The notes under the pieces are model-generated. The model saw only the letters and a list, made by a program, of their open reading frames with translations. It was not told where the DNA came from and made no database searches. Positions 33,721 to 41,184 of a DNA stretch of 64,000 nt are shown here, one piece after another; the stretch's first letter is position 1, and each line of letters starts with the position of its first letter. Source of the stretch: Litorivicinus lipolyticus (GTDB lineage Bacteria; Pseudomonadota; Gammaproteobacteria; Pseudomonadales; Litorivicinaceae); NCBI RefSeq assembly GCF_009650135.1, contig NZ_CP045871.1, positions 310,001 to 374,000 on the forward strand, in the 5' to 3' direction. Made by a program: the position numbers and the translations under genes.

Positions 33721-35631
33721 CTAGATTTCTTCCTCAAACGCGAAGTTCATAGTGCTCTGGGGTGGCTGCATAAGGTGGCCCTGGACCAAATCAACGCCGG
33801 CTTTGTAAAGCAATGACAGAATCGCCGCTTCCTCGACCATCGGCGCGACCGCGCGGGCATCGGCGCGGTGAATCATTTCGACCAGCTCACGTAATTCGAT
33901 TTGCTTTTGGGCGTCACGTTTGAGGCCTTCAATAAAGGATGGGTCGATTTTGACCCAGTCAAACGGCAGGTCCGCTAGCAGTCGCCCGGGGTCTGGTAGG
34001 TTGCCAAATTGTCCGCACGACAGCCCAAATCCAAGTGATTTCAGCGACTGTAAATGCAGCGCGCTGGTCTGTAAGTCGACCGCGATGTCGGTCTCGCGGA
34101 ACTGTAAGATAAGCTTGGACTTGTCCGGCATGGAGCCGGCCGCGGCTTGAATGCTGTGAACCAGGTCGCCGGCCTGCAGGCTCGCCAGGGTTAGGTTGAC
34201 GATCAATTGGGTATCCGGATGCATCGGCAAATGGCCCAGCAGTGCCTCGATGCTTTGATCCAACACGTACTGGTCGAGCATGCGACCAACATCACGCCGA
34301 CCGGCGTCACGAATAAACAACCGTGCCGGTACCGGATTGCCTTGGTCGTCACGCATTTGGGTCAGCACTTCGTAGGTCTCGCCGACGTAGGCATTAAGCG
34401 CCACAGCCGGCTGGAAAAGCAGCTCGCATTGGTTGTTCGACAGCGCAGCCGCCAGAGCGCCCAGAGGGTCTTTGAGGGCGATTTCGCTGATGCTGGGTCG
34501 GTATAGGACGGCGTCACCAACTGCGGTCTCCACTGCCAAGCCGTAGGTGCGCTGGAGCAACGCCAGCGGATCGTCATCATCCGCGCCAATCGGCACGACA
34601 CCGGCGCCAACGCTGACCCGCGGCAGGTCCTCGATCAGACTGTCTTTCATCAGCGGCGCCAGTGCTGACTTGCAGCGTTCCAGCGTGTCGGCTGCATCCA
34701 GTGACAACGAGACCAAGAAACAGTGGTCGTTGAGTGGCTCCGGCGGCGCGTCAAGTAAGGTTGCTAAGCGCGCTTGGACGGCGGTCATTAGGCTGGCGAA
34801 ATCAACCAGCGACAGGCTGTGGCGCAGCTGTTCGGCCTGTTTGACTTCGAATGCCGCCAGTGTTTGCGGGGCGCTGGAGCCGATCTGTGTTTGCAGGCTG
34901 GCGGTGACCGCATCCAGGCCACTGGCGCGTACGCTGACTCGGGTGTCGGGCAGATCAGAGTATGTCAGCAAGCTGCAGGCTTGCCCTTGGTGAAACAGCG
35001 GTTGGTAGTTGACGCCGTCCAATTCTCCCGTGGCCTGGGTCAGGGCTGGCGTCAATACGGCCGTCGGCGCGACCTCGCCCGGGGCACGGCCAATCAGGCT
35101 GTGTGCCGGCGTGCCACGCCACTGGGCCCAGTGGTCGTTGGCGTCCAGACATTGATCCTCGCTGACAATGGCATAGGCGACCCGGTGGCGGCTGAGGGTC
35201 GCCAGCATTTCGCTGTTGCTGGCATTGCCCAGACTGATGTGGCGCCGGGCTTCGCGCATCAACCCGCGTCGCTTGAGCCCGCGAATGGCGATCGGCACCA
35301 GCGCGGCTAAATGGTTGGCTTGGAAGACCGCCTCGGCGCCGGCTTCAATCCAGCTGGCGCATTGGTGGGTGTTGGCGTCGGCAAAGATCACGGTGATCGC
35401 GTTGTGTTCGCGGGCCGCGGCCATCAGGGCCGAATCGGGTGGGCCCAACACGGCGATCAGGTCGGCGCTGTGCTCGTTGAGGGCATCGGCGCCGTCGCCA
35501 GCACTGGCGACCCAGCGACTGCGCAGCGACAAATCGCGGTCGCGCAAAAGCCCGGCCCACGCGAAACTGGTGGCTTCGCTGGGGGCGACGGCTAAGAAAT
35601 TGACAGGACCTCGATGCAACATGCCACGCAT
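33721..35631 (-). CDS. FimX-like protein with degenerate GGDEF and EAL domains (probable c-di-GMP receptor)
   Basis: A 636-residue protein: a receiver-like N-terminal domain (about 10-120) lacking a clear phosphorylation site, a PAS-like part (about 140-220), a degenerate GGDEF domain with no GGDEF motif (about 260-390) and an EAL domain (about 400-630). In the EAL domain the signature reads YEVLTQ, the DDFG pair is replaced by CGQFG and the AEGVE motif by APMVEEA, so phosphodiesterase activity is unlikely. It resembles Pseudomonas FimX, which binds c-di-GMP and drives type IV pilus assembly. Start uncertain: TTG 18 bases upstream and ATG 9 bases downstream are alternatives. Divergent from efp. 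Confidence 0.8.
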   Translation of the reverse strand: MRGMLHRGPVNFLAVAPSEATSFAWAGLLRDRDLSLRSRWVASAGDGADALNEHSADLIAVLGPPDSALMAAAREHNAITVIFADANTHQCASWIEAGAEAVFQANHLAALVPIAIRGLKRRGLMREARRHISLGNASNSEMLATLSRHRVAYAIVSEDQCLDANDHWAQWRGTPAHSLIGRAPGEVAPTAVLTPALTQATGELDGVNYQPLFHQGQACSLLTYSDLPDTRVSVRASGLDAVTASLQTQIGSSAPQTLAAFEVKQAEQLRHSLSLVDFASLMTAVQARLATLLDAPPEPLNDHCFLVSLSLDAADTLERCKSALAPLMKDSLIEDLPRVSVGAGVVPIGADDDDPLALLQRTYGLAVETAVGDAVLYRPSISEIALKDPLGALAAALSNNQCELLFQPAVALNAYVGETYEVLTQMRDDQGNPVPARLFIRDAGRRDVGRMLDQYVLDQSIEALLGHLPMHPDTQLIVNLTLASLQAGDLVHSIQAAAGSMPDKSKLILQFRETDIAVDLQTSALHLQSLKSLGFGLSCGQFGNLPDPGRLLADLPFDWVKIDPSFIEGLKRDAQKQIELRELVEMIHRADARAVAPMVEEAAILSLLYKAGVDLVQGHLMQPPQSTMNFAFEEEI

Positions 35632-35680
35632 GGTGCCATCGCGGTGCAACGCAAGATGTGCGCGGTTCGTCAGGACAGGC

Positions 35681-35686
35681 TAGAAT
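35681..35686 (+). promoter_or_regulatory. Possible -10 element of efp
   Basis: TAGAAT lies 34 bases before the efp start, in the short divergent gap. No good -35 hexamer is seen, so this is weak. Confidence 0.3.
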
Positions 35687-35719
35687 GCGCGCCAAATTTA
35701 CTCTTTTTGGAGCCGTCTA

Positions 35720-36286
35720 ATGGCCAACTACTCGACCAACGAATTCAAATCCGGCCTTAAAGTGTTGTTGGAAGGCGATCCCTGCTCAATCGTAGAGAAC
35801 GAATTCGTCAAGCCAGGCAAGGGCCAGGCCTTTAGCCGCGTCAAGCTAAAGAACTTGATGACCGGCCGAGTGTGGGACCGTACGTTCAAGTCCGGCGAGA
35901 GTTTGGAAGGCGCGGACGTGATGGACACGGACATGGAGTATCTCTACAACGACGGCGAGTTTTGGCACTTTATGTCGACCGACGGTTCGTTCGAACAGCA
36001 CGGCTGTGACGCCAAGGCGCTGGGCGACGCGAAGAAATGGCTCAAGGAACAGGAAAAGTACATCGTCACGCTGTTCAACGGCGGTGTGATTGCCGTCGCC
36101 GCGCCCAACCACATCGATTTGGTGGTTGCTCAGACCGATCCGGGCATCAAGGGTGACACTGCCCAGGGCGGCTCAAAGCCGGCGACGATGGCGTCGGGCG
36201 CCAACGTTCAGGTGCCGCTGTTTATCGAAGAAGGCGAAACCTTAAAAATTGACACCCGCACCGGCAAATACATCAGCCGCGCGTGA
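35720..36286 (+). CDS. efp: Elongation factor P
   Basis: Rescues ribosomes stalled at polyproline. 188 residues in three beta-barrel domains. The modified lysine is Lys34 in KPGKGQAF, the loop that reaches the peptidyl-transferase centre. Because epmA overlaps its stop by 4 bases, beta-lysylation of Lys34 is the expected modification rather than rhamnosylation (which uses an arginine). The C-terminal signature ([10 protein letters not shown]) is intact. TTTTTGGAG before the ATG is a good ribosome site. Confidence 0.97.
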   Translation: MANYSTNEFKSGLKVLLEGDPCSIVENEFVKPGKGQAFSRVKLKNLMTGRVWDRTFKSGESLEGADVMDTDMEYLYNDGEFWHFMSTDGSFEQHGCDAKALGDAKKWLKEQEKYIVTLFNGGVIAVAAPNHIDLVVAQTDPGIKGDTAQGGSKPATMASGANVQVPLFIEEGETLKIDTRTGKYISRA

Positions 36287-37209
36287 GTCTGGACCTGTCG
36301 GCGCGCCTTCGGCTGCGCGCCGACACCTTTACCACCGCTCGGGAATTCTTCGCCGGGCGTGGCCTGATCGCGATTGACCCCCCGTGTTTGATGCCGGCCC
36401 CGGTGACCGACCCCAGCATTGAAGTGCCGCGGGCGGTTGGCCCGGACGGTCAGCACCTGGGGTACCTGCAAAGCTCTCCTGAATATGCCTTAAAGCGCCT
36501 GCTCGCAGCCGGCGCAGGGGATTGCTATGCCTTGACCCCGGCGTTTCGAGTCGACGAGCACGGCCCGCGCCACCGCCTCGAATTTACGCTGCTGGAATGG
36601 TATCGCCTGGGCTGGAACGACGCTCAATTGCGCGCCGAGGTCAGCGACCTGATGGGGGTGCTGTTGGGGTGCGGTACTGCCACCGAAATTCGCTACCGCG
36701 ACGCCTTTATGGCGGCCACGGGCCTGTGTCCGCTGCATGCGCCGCTGCACGCACTGCGCGCCCGTGTCGCCGAGCGCTTTGACTATCAGGGCTCGCCGCT
36801 GTCACGGGATGATGCGCTGCAGATGCTGTGTGCACTGGAAGTTGAGCCGGGATTGGGGGCCACTGCACCCGAATTTTTGATCGACTACCCGCCCGGTCAG
36901 GCCGCGCTGGCGCGTACCCGGTTAGATGCGCAGGGTGATCGCGTGGCGGCCCGCTTCGAGCTGTTTTATCGCGGGCTGGAACTGGCCAACGGCTATTGGG
37001 AGCTGACCTGTGCCGACGAGCAGCGCGCGCGTTTCGAGGCCGACTTGGCCGAACGCCAGGCGTTGGGGCTACCGGCGGTGCCGGTGGACCAGGCGCTGCT
37101 GGATGCGATGCCGGGATTGCCTGACTGTGCCGGCGTTGCGCTGGGGATGGATCGGGTCATGCTGTTAAAGGCTGGGCGCAAGGACCTTGCGGAGATTGCC
37201 TTGTTCTAA
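36283..37209 (+). CDS. epmA: EF-P-(R)-beta-lysine ligase
   Basis: Paralogue of class II lysyl-tRNA synthetase without the anticodon domain; attaches (R)-beta-lysine to EF-P Lys34. 308 residues, near E. coli EpmA (325). Class II motifs: [16 protein letters not shown] (motif 1/2 region), [20 protein letters not shown] (motif 2) and [12 protein letters not shown] (motif 3). The start is GTG overlapping the efp stop, so enzyme and substrate are co-translated. The partner EpmB, which makes beta-lysine, is not in the window. Confidence 0.94.
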   Translation: MSLDLSARLRLRADTFTTAREFFAGRGLIAIDPPCLMPAPVTDPSIEVPRAVGPDGQHLGYLQSSPEYALKRLLAAGAGDCYALTPAFRVDEHGPRHRLEFTLLEWYRLGWNDAQLRAEVSDLMGVLLGCGTATEIRYRDAFMAATGLCPLHAPLHALRARVAERFDYQGSPLSRDDALQMLCALEVEPGLGATAPEFLIDYPPGQAALARTRLDAQGDRVAARFELFYRGLELANGYWELTCADEQRARFEADLAERQALGLPAVPVDQALLDAMPGLPDCAGVALGMDRVMLLKAGRKDLAEIALF

Positions 37210-37230
37210 CCCATCAAAAGCCGCTATACT
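37201..37230 (+). promoter_or_regulatory. Sigma-70-type promoter of the rpsF operon
   Basis: TTGTTC and TATACT separated by 18 bases, the first lying at the end of epmA. The start point falls near 37237, right at the base of a leader hairpin. Reasonable hexamers and place; not experimentally known. Confidence 0.6.
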
Positions 37231-37236
37231 CCCGCG

Positions 37237-37253
37237 CCCCGGATCGTCCGGGG
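37237..37253 (+). other. Leader hairpin of rpsF, possible S6:S18 binding structure
   Basis: Seven-pair stem CCCCGGA/TCCGGGG with a TCG loop at the predicted 5' end of the rpsF mRNA, 76 bases before the start codon. Many bacteria carry an autoregulatory S6:S18-binding leader here. I cannot confirm the conserved bulge, so this stays a candidate; a 5' stabilising hairpin is the alternative. Confidence 0.4.
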
Positions 37254-37328
37254 ATTATCCACTCCTTGTCTGAGGCACCCGTCGACACGGCGGCAATGGC
37301 CAGACTTTAACCCATAGGGAGACGCAAA

Positions 37329-37763
37329 ATGCGGCACTATGAACTGGTGTTGATGTTTCATCCTGATCAGTCGGAACAAGTTCCGGCCATGGTTGAACGT
37401 TACACAACCACAGTCACCGAAGCCGGTGGCGTTATTCATCGTCAAGAAGACTGGGGTCGTCGTCAGATGGCTTACAGCATCGATGACGTCCACAAAGCCC
37501 ACTACGTATTGCTGAACATCGAAGCCAGCAATGAAGTAATGGACGAGTTGACCACGACCTTCCGTTTCAATGACGCGATCATCCGTCACATGGTACTGAA
37601 GACCAAAGAAGCGATCACTGAAGTGAGCCCGATCAAAGCTGCGGAAAGCCGCGCTGACCGTCGCGATTCACGTTCTGCTGCACCTGCAGCTGACGCTGAC
37701 GAATCCACTGAGTCTGCTGACGCGCCTAGCGCTGACGCTGAATCTGCTGACAGCGCCGAGTAA
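37329..37763 (+). CDS. rpsF: 30S ribosomal protein bS6
   Basis: Starts [19 protein letters not shown], the standard bS6 N-terminus, and carries the [11 protein letters not shown] motif that contacts bS18 and 16S rRNA. Length 144 residues with an acidic, Ala/Asp/Ser-rich C-terminal tail (about 115-144), longer than E. coli S6 in a comparable position, where RimK adds glutamates. First gene of rpsF-rpsR-DUF2232-rplI; an AGGGAGA site precedes the ATG. Confidence 0.97.
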   Translation: MRHYELVLMFHPDQSEQVPAMVERYTTTVTEAGGVIHRQEDWGRRQMAYSIDDVHKAHYVLLNIEASNEVMDELTTTFRFNDAIIRHMVLKTKEAITEVSPIKAAESRADRRDSRSAAPAADADESTESADAPSADAESADSAE

Positions 37764-37774
37764 GGAGAAAACCT

Positions 37775-38005
37775 ATGTCACGTTATTTCCGTCGTCGTAA
37801 GTTCTGCAAATTTACAGAGGAAGGCATCAAAGAGATCGACTACAAAGACGTCGAAACTCTGAAAGCCTACGTTACTGAGACTGGCAAAATCGTCCCGAGC
37901 CGTATCACCGGTACTCGTGCACGTTACCAGCGTCAATTAGCTCGTGCGGTTAAGCGCGCGCGTTTCTTGGCTCTGCTGCCTTACTCTGACGCTCACAACA
38001 ATTAA
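37775..38005 (+). CDS. rpsR: 30S ribosomal protein bS18
   Basis: 76 residues, normal size. [20 protein letters not shown] at the N-terminus and [20 protein letters not shown] in the middle are the bS18 signature. It forms a heterodimer with bS6 on the platform of the small subunit. AAGGAG precedes the ATG and the gap from rpsF is 11 bases. Confidence 0.98.
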   Translation: MSRYFRRRKFCKFTEEGIKEIDYKDVETLKAYVTETGKIVPSRITGTRARYQRQLARAVKRARFLALLPYSDAHNN

Positions 38006-38020
38006 TCGGCTTTAACGCCA

Positions 38021-38884
38021 ATGCTGCTGGCTCAGACTCGACACAGTGAACAGCGCGCCGCTCTTTTGGGCTTAGCGCTGGGCTTTTTGCCATTTCTGTC
38101 ATGGGTAGGAGCGGGCATCGCCGCTACGTGGGCGCTTCGGCGCGGCGTACTTGGCGCGCAATGGGCAGTTGCAGGGATATTAGTGCCGGGCTTGGTCCTG
38201 GCATGGCAAGGCGACGCATCCAGTTTAGTGGGTGGCGTTGTGTTGCTGGTGTTGATCGAAGCGTTGCGCGCAAGCGCACGTTGGGATCGAGTGCTACAGG
38301 TGCTGGTTGGTTTGGGGTTGCTTGCGACCTTGGCGATCGAGCTGCTGTTTAGTGCTCAGTTACCGCTGATCATCGACCTCGCAGGTGAGACCCTGCGGGC
38401 AATGGCCGGGGACTGGCTTGACCAGGTTCCGGACGAAACCCTGACGCGTGCGATCACGCAGTTGGTGGTGGGATCCTTGACCATGGTCAGTGTGACCTGG
38501 GCGTTGATGGCTCTCTTGGTTGCGCGCTGGTATCAGTCGCGCATCTGGAACCCAGGCGGGTTCGCGCAAGAAGTGCTGGCACTAAGATTGTCTCCTGTAT
38601 TTGCAAGTCTGCTGGCGGCCGCTGTGGCCTTTGGTGGAATGCTTGGTATAGACGCGGGACGTTATGTTCCGGTGTTGGCGGTCCCATTGATCGCCGCGTC
38701 ACTGTCACTGATTCACGCGTTTTTGGCGCGTTGGAAAGTGCCAGCTGGCGTGCATGCCATGCCCTATGTGTTGAGCTTGGTGTTGTTAAGCGTGGTAGTA
38801 CCTATGTTGTTGGTGTTGGCGGTTGCGGATAGTTACTTCAACTTTCGCAAACTCCAAGCCCACAGCACACACGAGGATTCGTAA
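38021..38884 (+). CDS. DUF2232-type integral membrane protein between rpsR and rplI
   Basis: A 287-residue membrane protein with about seven to eight hydrophobic segments. Relatives of this type sit between rpsR and rplI in pseudomonads and related marine genera; their role is unknown. No catalytic motif is visible. The gap after rpsR is 15 bases and no clear ribosome site is seen, so expression may rely on coupling. Its stop is one base before the rplI start. Confidence 0.7.
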   Translation: MLLAQTRHSEQRAALLGLALGFLPFLSWVGAGIAATWALRRGVLGAQWAVAGILVPGLVLAWQGDASSLVGGVVLLVLIEALRASARWDRVLQVLVGLGLLATLAIELLFSAQLPLIIDLAGETLRAMAGDWLDQVPDETLTRAITQLVVGSLTMVSVTWALMALLVARWYQSRIWNPGGFAQEVLALRLSPVFASLLAAAVAFGGMLGIDAGRYVPVLAVPLIAASLSLIHAFLARWKVPAGVHAMPYVLSLVLLSVVVPMLLVLAVADSYFNFRKLQAHSTHEDS

Positions 38885-38885
38885 A

Positions 38886-39332
38886 ATGGAAGTTATTTTA
38901 TTAGATAACGTCGGCAAGCTGGGCGCTTTGGGTGACAAAGTCACCGTTAAGTCTGGCTACGCTCGCAACTTCTTGTTCCCTCAGGCGAAGGCGGTCCCTG
39001 CGACTGCTGACAACCTGACGGCATTTGAAGCGCGTCGCGCCGAGTTAGAAAAAGCTGCACAGGAAGCACTGGACCAGGCCAACGGCCGCGCTCAGACCCT
39101 GGAAGGCTTCAGCGTTACCATCAGCTCGAAAGCGGGCGACGAAGGTAAGCTGTTCGGTTCAATCGGTAGCCGTGATATCGCAGAAGCGATCACAGCCGCC
39201 GGTCAGGCGATCGAGAAGTCAGAAGTAATTCTGTCTGAAGGTCCTCTGCGTACTGTTGGCGAACATGAAGTTCGTTTGCAGCTGCACGCCGAAGTCAGCC
39301 AGAACGTTACGGTTAACGTCGTAGCAGAGTAA
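38886..39332 (+). CDS. rplI: 50S ribosomal protein bL9
   Basis: 148 residues. The N-terminal domain reads [19 protein letters not shown] and continues [13 protein letters not shown], the rRNA-binding signature. A long connecting helix (about 40-75) leads to the C-terminal domain. The first in-frame codons upstream belong to the preceding gene; the ATG with GAGGA ahead was used. Last gene of the operon, followed by a strong terminator. Confidence 0.98.
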   Translation: MEVILLDNVGKLGALGDKVTVKSGYARNFLFPQAKAVPATADNLTAFEARRAELEKAAQEALDQANGRAQTLEGFSVTISSKAGDEGKLFGSIGSRDIAEAITAAGQAIEKSEVILSEGPLRTVGEHEVRLQLHAEVSQNVTVNVVAE

Positions 39333-39404
39333 CGGGTTCGGGACTGGGAGGCAGAGCGCCGCAAGGCTTCCGCCACCCAGCCCGCCCGTTCCTGGTTGCA
39401 ACAC

Positions 39405-39433
39405 CCACTCTCGTGCCCTAGGGCCGAGGGTGG
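39405..39433. other. Imperfect palindrome upstream of the rplI terminator
   Basis: Arms around the central GCCCTAGGGC extend to CCAC/GTGG with a few mismatches. It may be a second folding element of the rplI mRNA 3' region, or the first member of the repeat-rich gap. Confidence 0.3.
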
Positions 39434-39434
39434 C

Positions 39435-39471
39435 AAAAAAGCCCCGCTGACTTGGTCAGCGGGGCTTTTTG
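39435..39471. terminator. Bidirectional intrinsic terminator after rplI
   Basis: A perfect 11-bp stem GCCCCGCTGAC/GTCAGCGGGGC with a TTG loop, preceded by six A and followed by five T. It ends the rpsF operon and can also stop transcripts from the other side. Confidence 0.95.
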
Positions 39472-39536
39472 TTTTGTCGGTTGCGGAAATGAGTAATTCT
39501 CAGCGGCGTTAACCGTAGCCATATCGGCTTGCCTCA

Positions 39537-39603
39537 AAATAAAGTCCCGAGGCCTAATCGCGTCGGCGGCTGCCTCCCAGCGATTTGGTCTCGGGCTTTA
39601 TTT
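39537..39603 (+). repeat. 67-bp palindromic element, copy A
   Basis: Begins AAATAAAGTCCCGAGGCC and ends with GGTCTCGGGCTTTATTT, nearly reverse complements, around an inner CGTCGGCGGCTGCCTCCCAG. Able to form a long GC-rich stem with a T-rich end, like a terminator. Confidence 0.88.
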
Positions 39604-39627
39604 CTAGTCGTGAGTCGGCCTCGGGCT

Positions 39628-39680
39628 TTATTTCTCGGCCCTTCGATCAATCGGCTGCCCCAGGCCCACCGGGTCACTGT
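39628..39680 (-). pseudogene. Decayed copy of the psd 3' end, tail 1
   Basis: Read on the minus strand it encodes SDPVGLGQPIDRRAEK and a stop, against GDPVRLGQAIGQWAQQ and a stop in psd. By hand alignment about 37 of 50 bases agree without gaps, with the stop codon in register. It is a fragment only, with no start. Confidence 0.8.
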
Positions 39681-39683
39681 CAG

Positions 39684-39750
39684 AAATAAAGTCCCGACCC
39701 CTAATCGCGTCGGCGGCTGCCTCCCAGCGATTCGGTCTCGGGCTTTATTT
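39684..39750 (+). repeat. 67-bp palindromic element, copy B
   Basis: Direct copy of element A 147 bases downstream, differing at a few positions (ACCCC for AGGCC in the left arm; TTCGG for TTTGG near the right arm). It runs into the 30-bp tandem array through its right arm. Confidence 0.88.
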
Positions 39751-40011
39751 CTAGTCGTGATTCGGCTCAGACTTTATTTCTAGTCGTGATTCGGTCTCGG
39801 GCTTTATTTCTAGTCGTGAGTCGGCCTCAGACTTTATTTCTAGCCGTGATTAGGCCTCGGGCTTTATTTCTAGTCGTGAGTCGGCCTCAGACTTTATTTC
39901 TAGTCGTGATTAGGCCTCGGGCTTTATTTCTAGTCGTGATTCGGTCTCGGGCTTTATTTCTAGTCGTGATTCGGCCTCGGGCTTTATTTCTAGTCGCGAT
40001 TCGGTCTCGGG
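39743..40011 (+). repeat. 30-bp tandem array, nine units
   Basis: The unit CTTTATTTCTAGTCGTGATT continues TCGGCCTCGGG. CTTTATTT recurs at 39743, 39772, 39802, 39832, 39862, 39892, 39922, 39952, 39982 and 40012, so the period is 29 once and then 30. In the first half the units alternate between CTCAGA and CTCGGG variants, showing 60-bp doublets. Reversed, the first ~22 bases equal the left arm of the 67-bp element, so the array arose from a truncated palindrome arm. Confidence 0.93.
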
Positions 40012-40013
40012 CT

Positions 40014-40066
40014 TTATTTCTCGGCCCCTCGATCAATCGGCTGCCCCAGGCCCACCGGGTCTCTGT
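40014..40066 (-). pseudogene. Decayed copy of the psd 3' end, tail 2
   Basis: Almost identical to tail 1 (two or three base differences over 53) and so a product of recent duplication within the island. It again ends in the in-register stop codon that corresponds to the psd stop. Confidence 0.8.
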
Positions 40067-40080
40067 CCCTTAACCCCGCG

Positions 40081-40260
40081 GTGAACTCGATGTCCCTTTA
40101 CCGAAAATAAAGCCCTTCGTTAACCTAGCAGTGAACTCGATGTCCCTTTACCGAAAATAAAGCCCTTCGTTAATCGAGCAGTGAACTCGACGTCCCTTCG
40201 CCAGAAAAAAGCCCCTCGCTTAAATCGTGTCGCCGTCCCTAAAATCCGTGGTGAACTCGA
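40081..40260 (+). repeat. 50-bp repeats with GTGAACTCGA starts
   Basis: GTGAACTCGATGTCCCTTTA followed by CCGAAAATAAAGCCCTTCGT occurs at 40081 and 40131, exactly 50 bases apart; a degraded copy starts at 40181 and a fourth GTGAACTCGA at 40251. They contain the AATAAAGCC core in the orientation opposite to the 30-bp array. Confidence 0.85.
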
Positions 40261-40274
40261 CATCCCTTCACCAG

Positions 40275-40341
40275 CAATAAAGCCCGAGGCCGAATCGCTG
40301 GGAGGCAGCCGCCGACGCGATTAGGCCTCGGGACTTTATTG
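40275..40341 (-). repeat. 67-bp palindromic element, copy C (inverted), overlapping the psd stop
   Basis: Reverse complement of copies A and B with only a few differences. Its outer end CTTTATTG contains the psd stop codon, so it is the natural 3' flank and likely terminator of psd and the probable ancestor of the other two. Confidence 0.88.
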
Positions 40342-41184
40342 CTGGGCCCACTGACCAATAGCCTGCCCTAAACGCACCGGGTCACCGTGCGCTAAGTCGT
40401 CCCATTTCAGCGCACCCGGTTGTGTGCACAAAATCACCGTGCTGCCGAGGGCAAAGCGGCCCATTTCGTCACCACGCTTGAGCGACACCGGCGCCGGCGC
40501 TTGGTAGTCCCAGCGCTGAATATCGCGAACCGGCGAGACCTGGCCGTGCCAAACCGTGCTGATCGAGGCGACGATCATCGCGCCGACCAACACCATGGCG
40601 ATTTCGCCGTGTTCAGTGTCAAACACACAGACCACGCGTTCGTTGCGCGCGAACAAACCGGGCACCGCATCGGCGGTCGCATTGTTGACGCTGAACAGCG
40701 CCCCGGGTACGTGAATCATCTTTTTCAGGGTGCCGTCGAAGGGCATATGAATCCGGTGATAGTCCTTGGGCGATAGGTACAGCGTGGTAAATTCGCCACC
40801 TTGCAGGCGCGCCGCCAAGTCATCATCCGCCAACAGGTCCGCAAGCGAGTAATCTTGGCCCTTGGCCTGTAAAACGCGGCCATTATCGGTGCGGCCTATC
40901 TGCGAAACGGCGCCGTCGACCGGGCTGATGCACAGTGCCCGGTCGTCATTGATGACGCGCGCGTCAGGCTTCAAGGAGCGCGTGAAAAAGTCATTGAAGT
41001 TGACGAACTCCCGGGCTTCGGTGCGCTCACATTCGTTCATCTCGACCTTAAAGGCGTGGATGAAGCGTTCGATCAAAAAGTTCTTCAGCGGCGACCATTC
41101 GGTCGTGGCCAGGAAGCCAACCAAACGTGACAGCAGGTGCTGGGGCAACAGGTACTGCAGGATAATAAATAGTTTAGTGATCAA
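40336..41184 (-). CDS. psd: Phosphatidylserine decarboxylase proenzyme
   Basis: Makes phosphatidylethanolamine at the inner membrane. The 282-residue proenzyme cleaves itself at the LGST motif (FALGSTVIL); Ser248 becomes the pyruvoyl group of the small subunit. FFTRSLKPDARVI, SPVDGAVSQIG (charge-relay Asp) and YLSPKDYHRIHMPFDG (His) are the other active-site blocks. The start overlaps the rsgA stop by 4 bases. Its last ~50 bases have been copied twice into the adjacent repeat island. Confidence 0.96.
   Translation of the reverse strand: MITKLFIILQYLLPQHLLSRLVGFLATTEWSPLKNFLIERFIHAFKVEMNECERTEAREFVNFNDFFTRSLKPDARVINDDRALCISPVDGAVSQIGRTDNGRVLQAKGQDYSLADLLADDDLAARLQGGEFTTLYLSPKDYHRIHMPFDGTLKKMIHVPGALFSVNNATADAVPGLFARNERVVCVFDTEHGEIAMVLVGAMIVASISTVWHGQVSPVRDIQRWDYQAPAPVSLKRGDEMGRFALGSTVILCTQPGALKWDDLAHGDPVRLGQAIGQWAQQ

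Larger units (their letters stand above)
39537..40341. repeat. Composite repeat island between convergent rplI and psd
   Basis: This is the only gene-free stretch over 300 bases. It has three 67-bp palindromic elements (two direct, one inverted), a nine-unit 30-bp tandem array, a partial 50-bp repeat series and two decayed copies of the psd 3' end. The parts share the core AATAAAGCCCGAGGCC or its reverse. Modules 39537-39683 and 39684-40066 have the same order (palindrome, 30-bp unit or units, psd-like tail), so the second is an expanded duplicate of the first. No transposase, no CRISPR-type spacers and no convincing coding sequence are present. Confidence 0.9.

Noticed and set aside
39743..40011. 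CRISPR array
   Set aside because: The 30-bp repeats are directly tandem with no unique spacers between them, and there are no cas genes in the window.
39529..40073. Two plus-strand open frames of 84 and 95 codons with a RALFLVVIRP decapeptide repeat
   Set aside because: They arise only because the 30-bp repeat is a multiple of three. No ribosome site is seen, and the frames cross palindromes and psd-like tails that read as gene remnants on the other strand.
39537..40341. Insertion sequence or MITE with terminal inverted repeats (copies A and C)
   Set aside because: The inverted 67-bp copies could look like terminal repeats, but there is no transposase and no target-site duplication that I can see, a third direct copy exists, and the content derives from psd.
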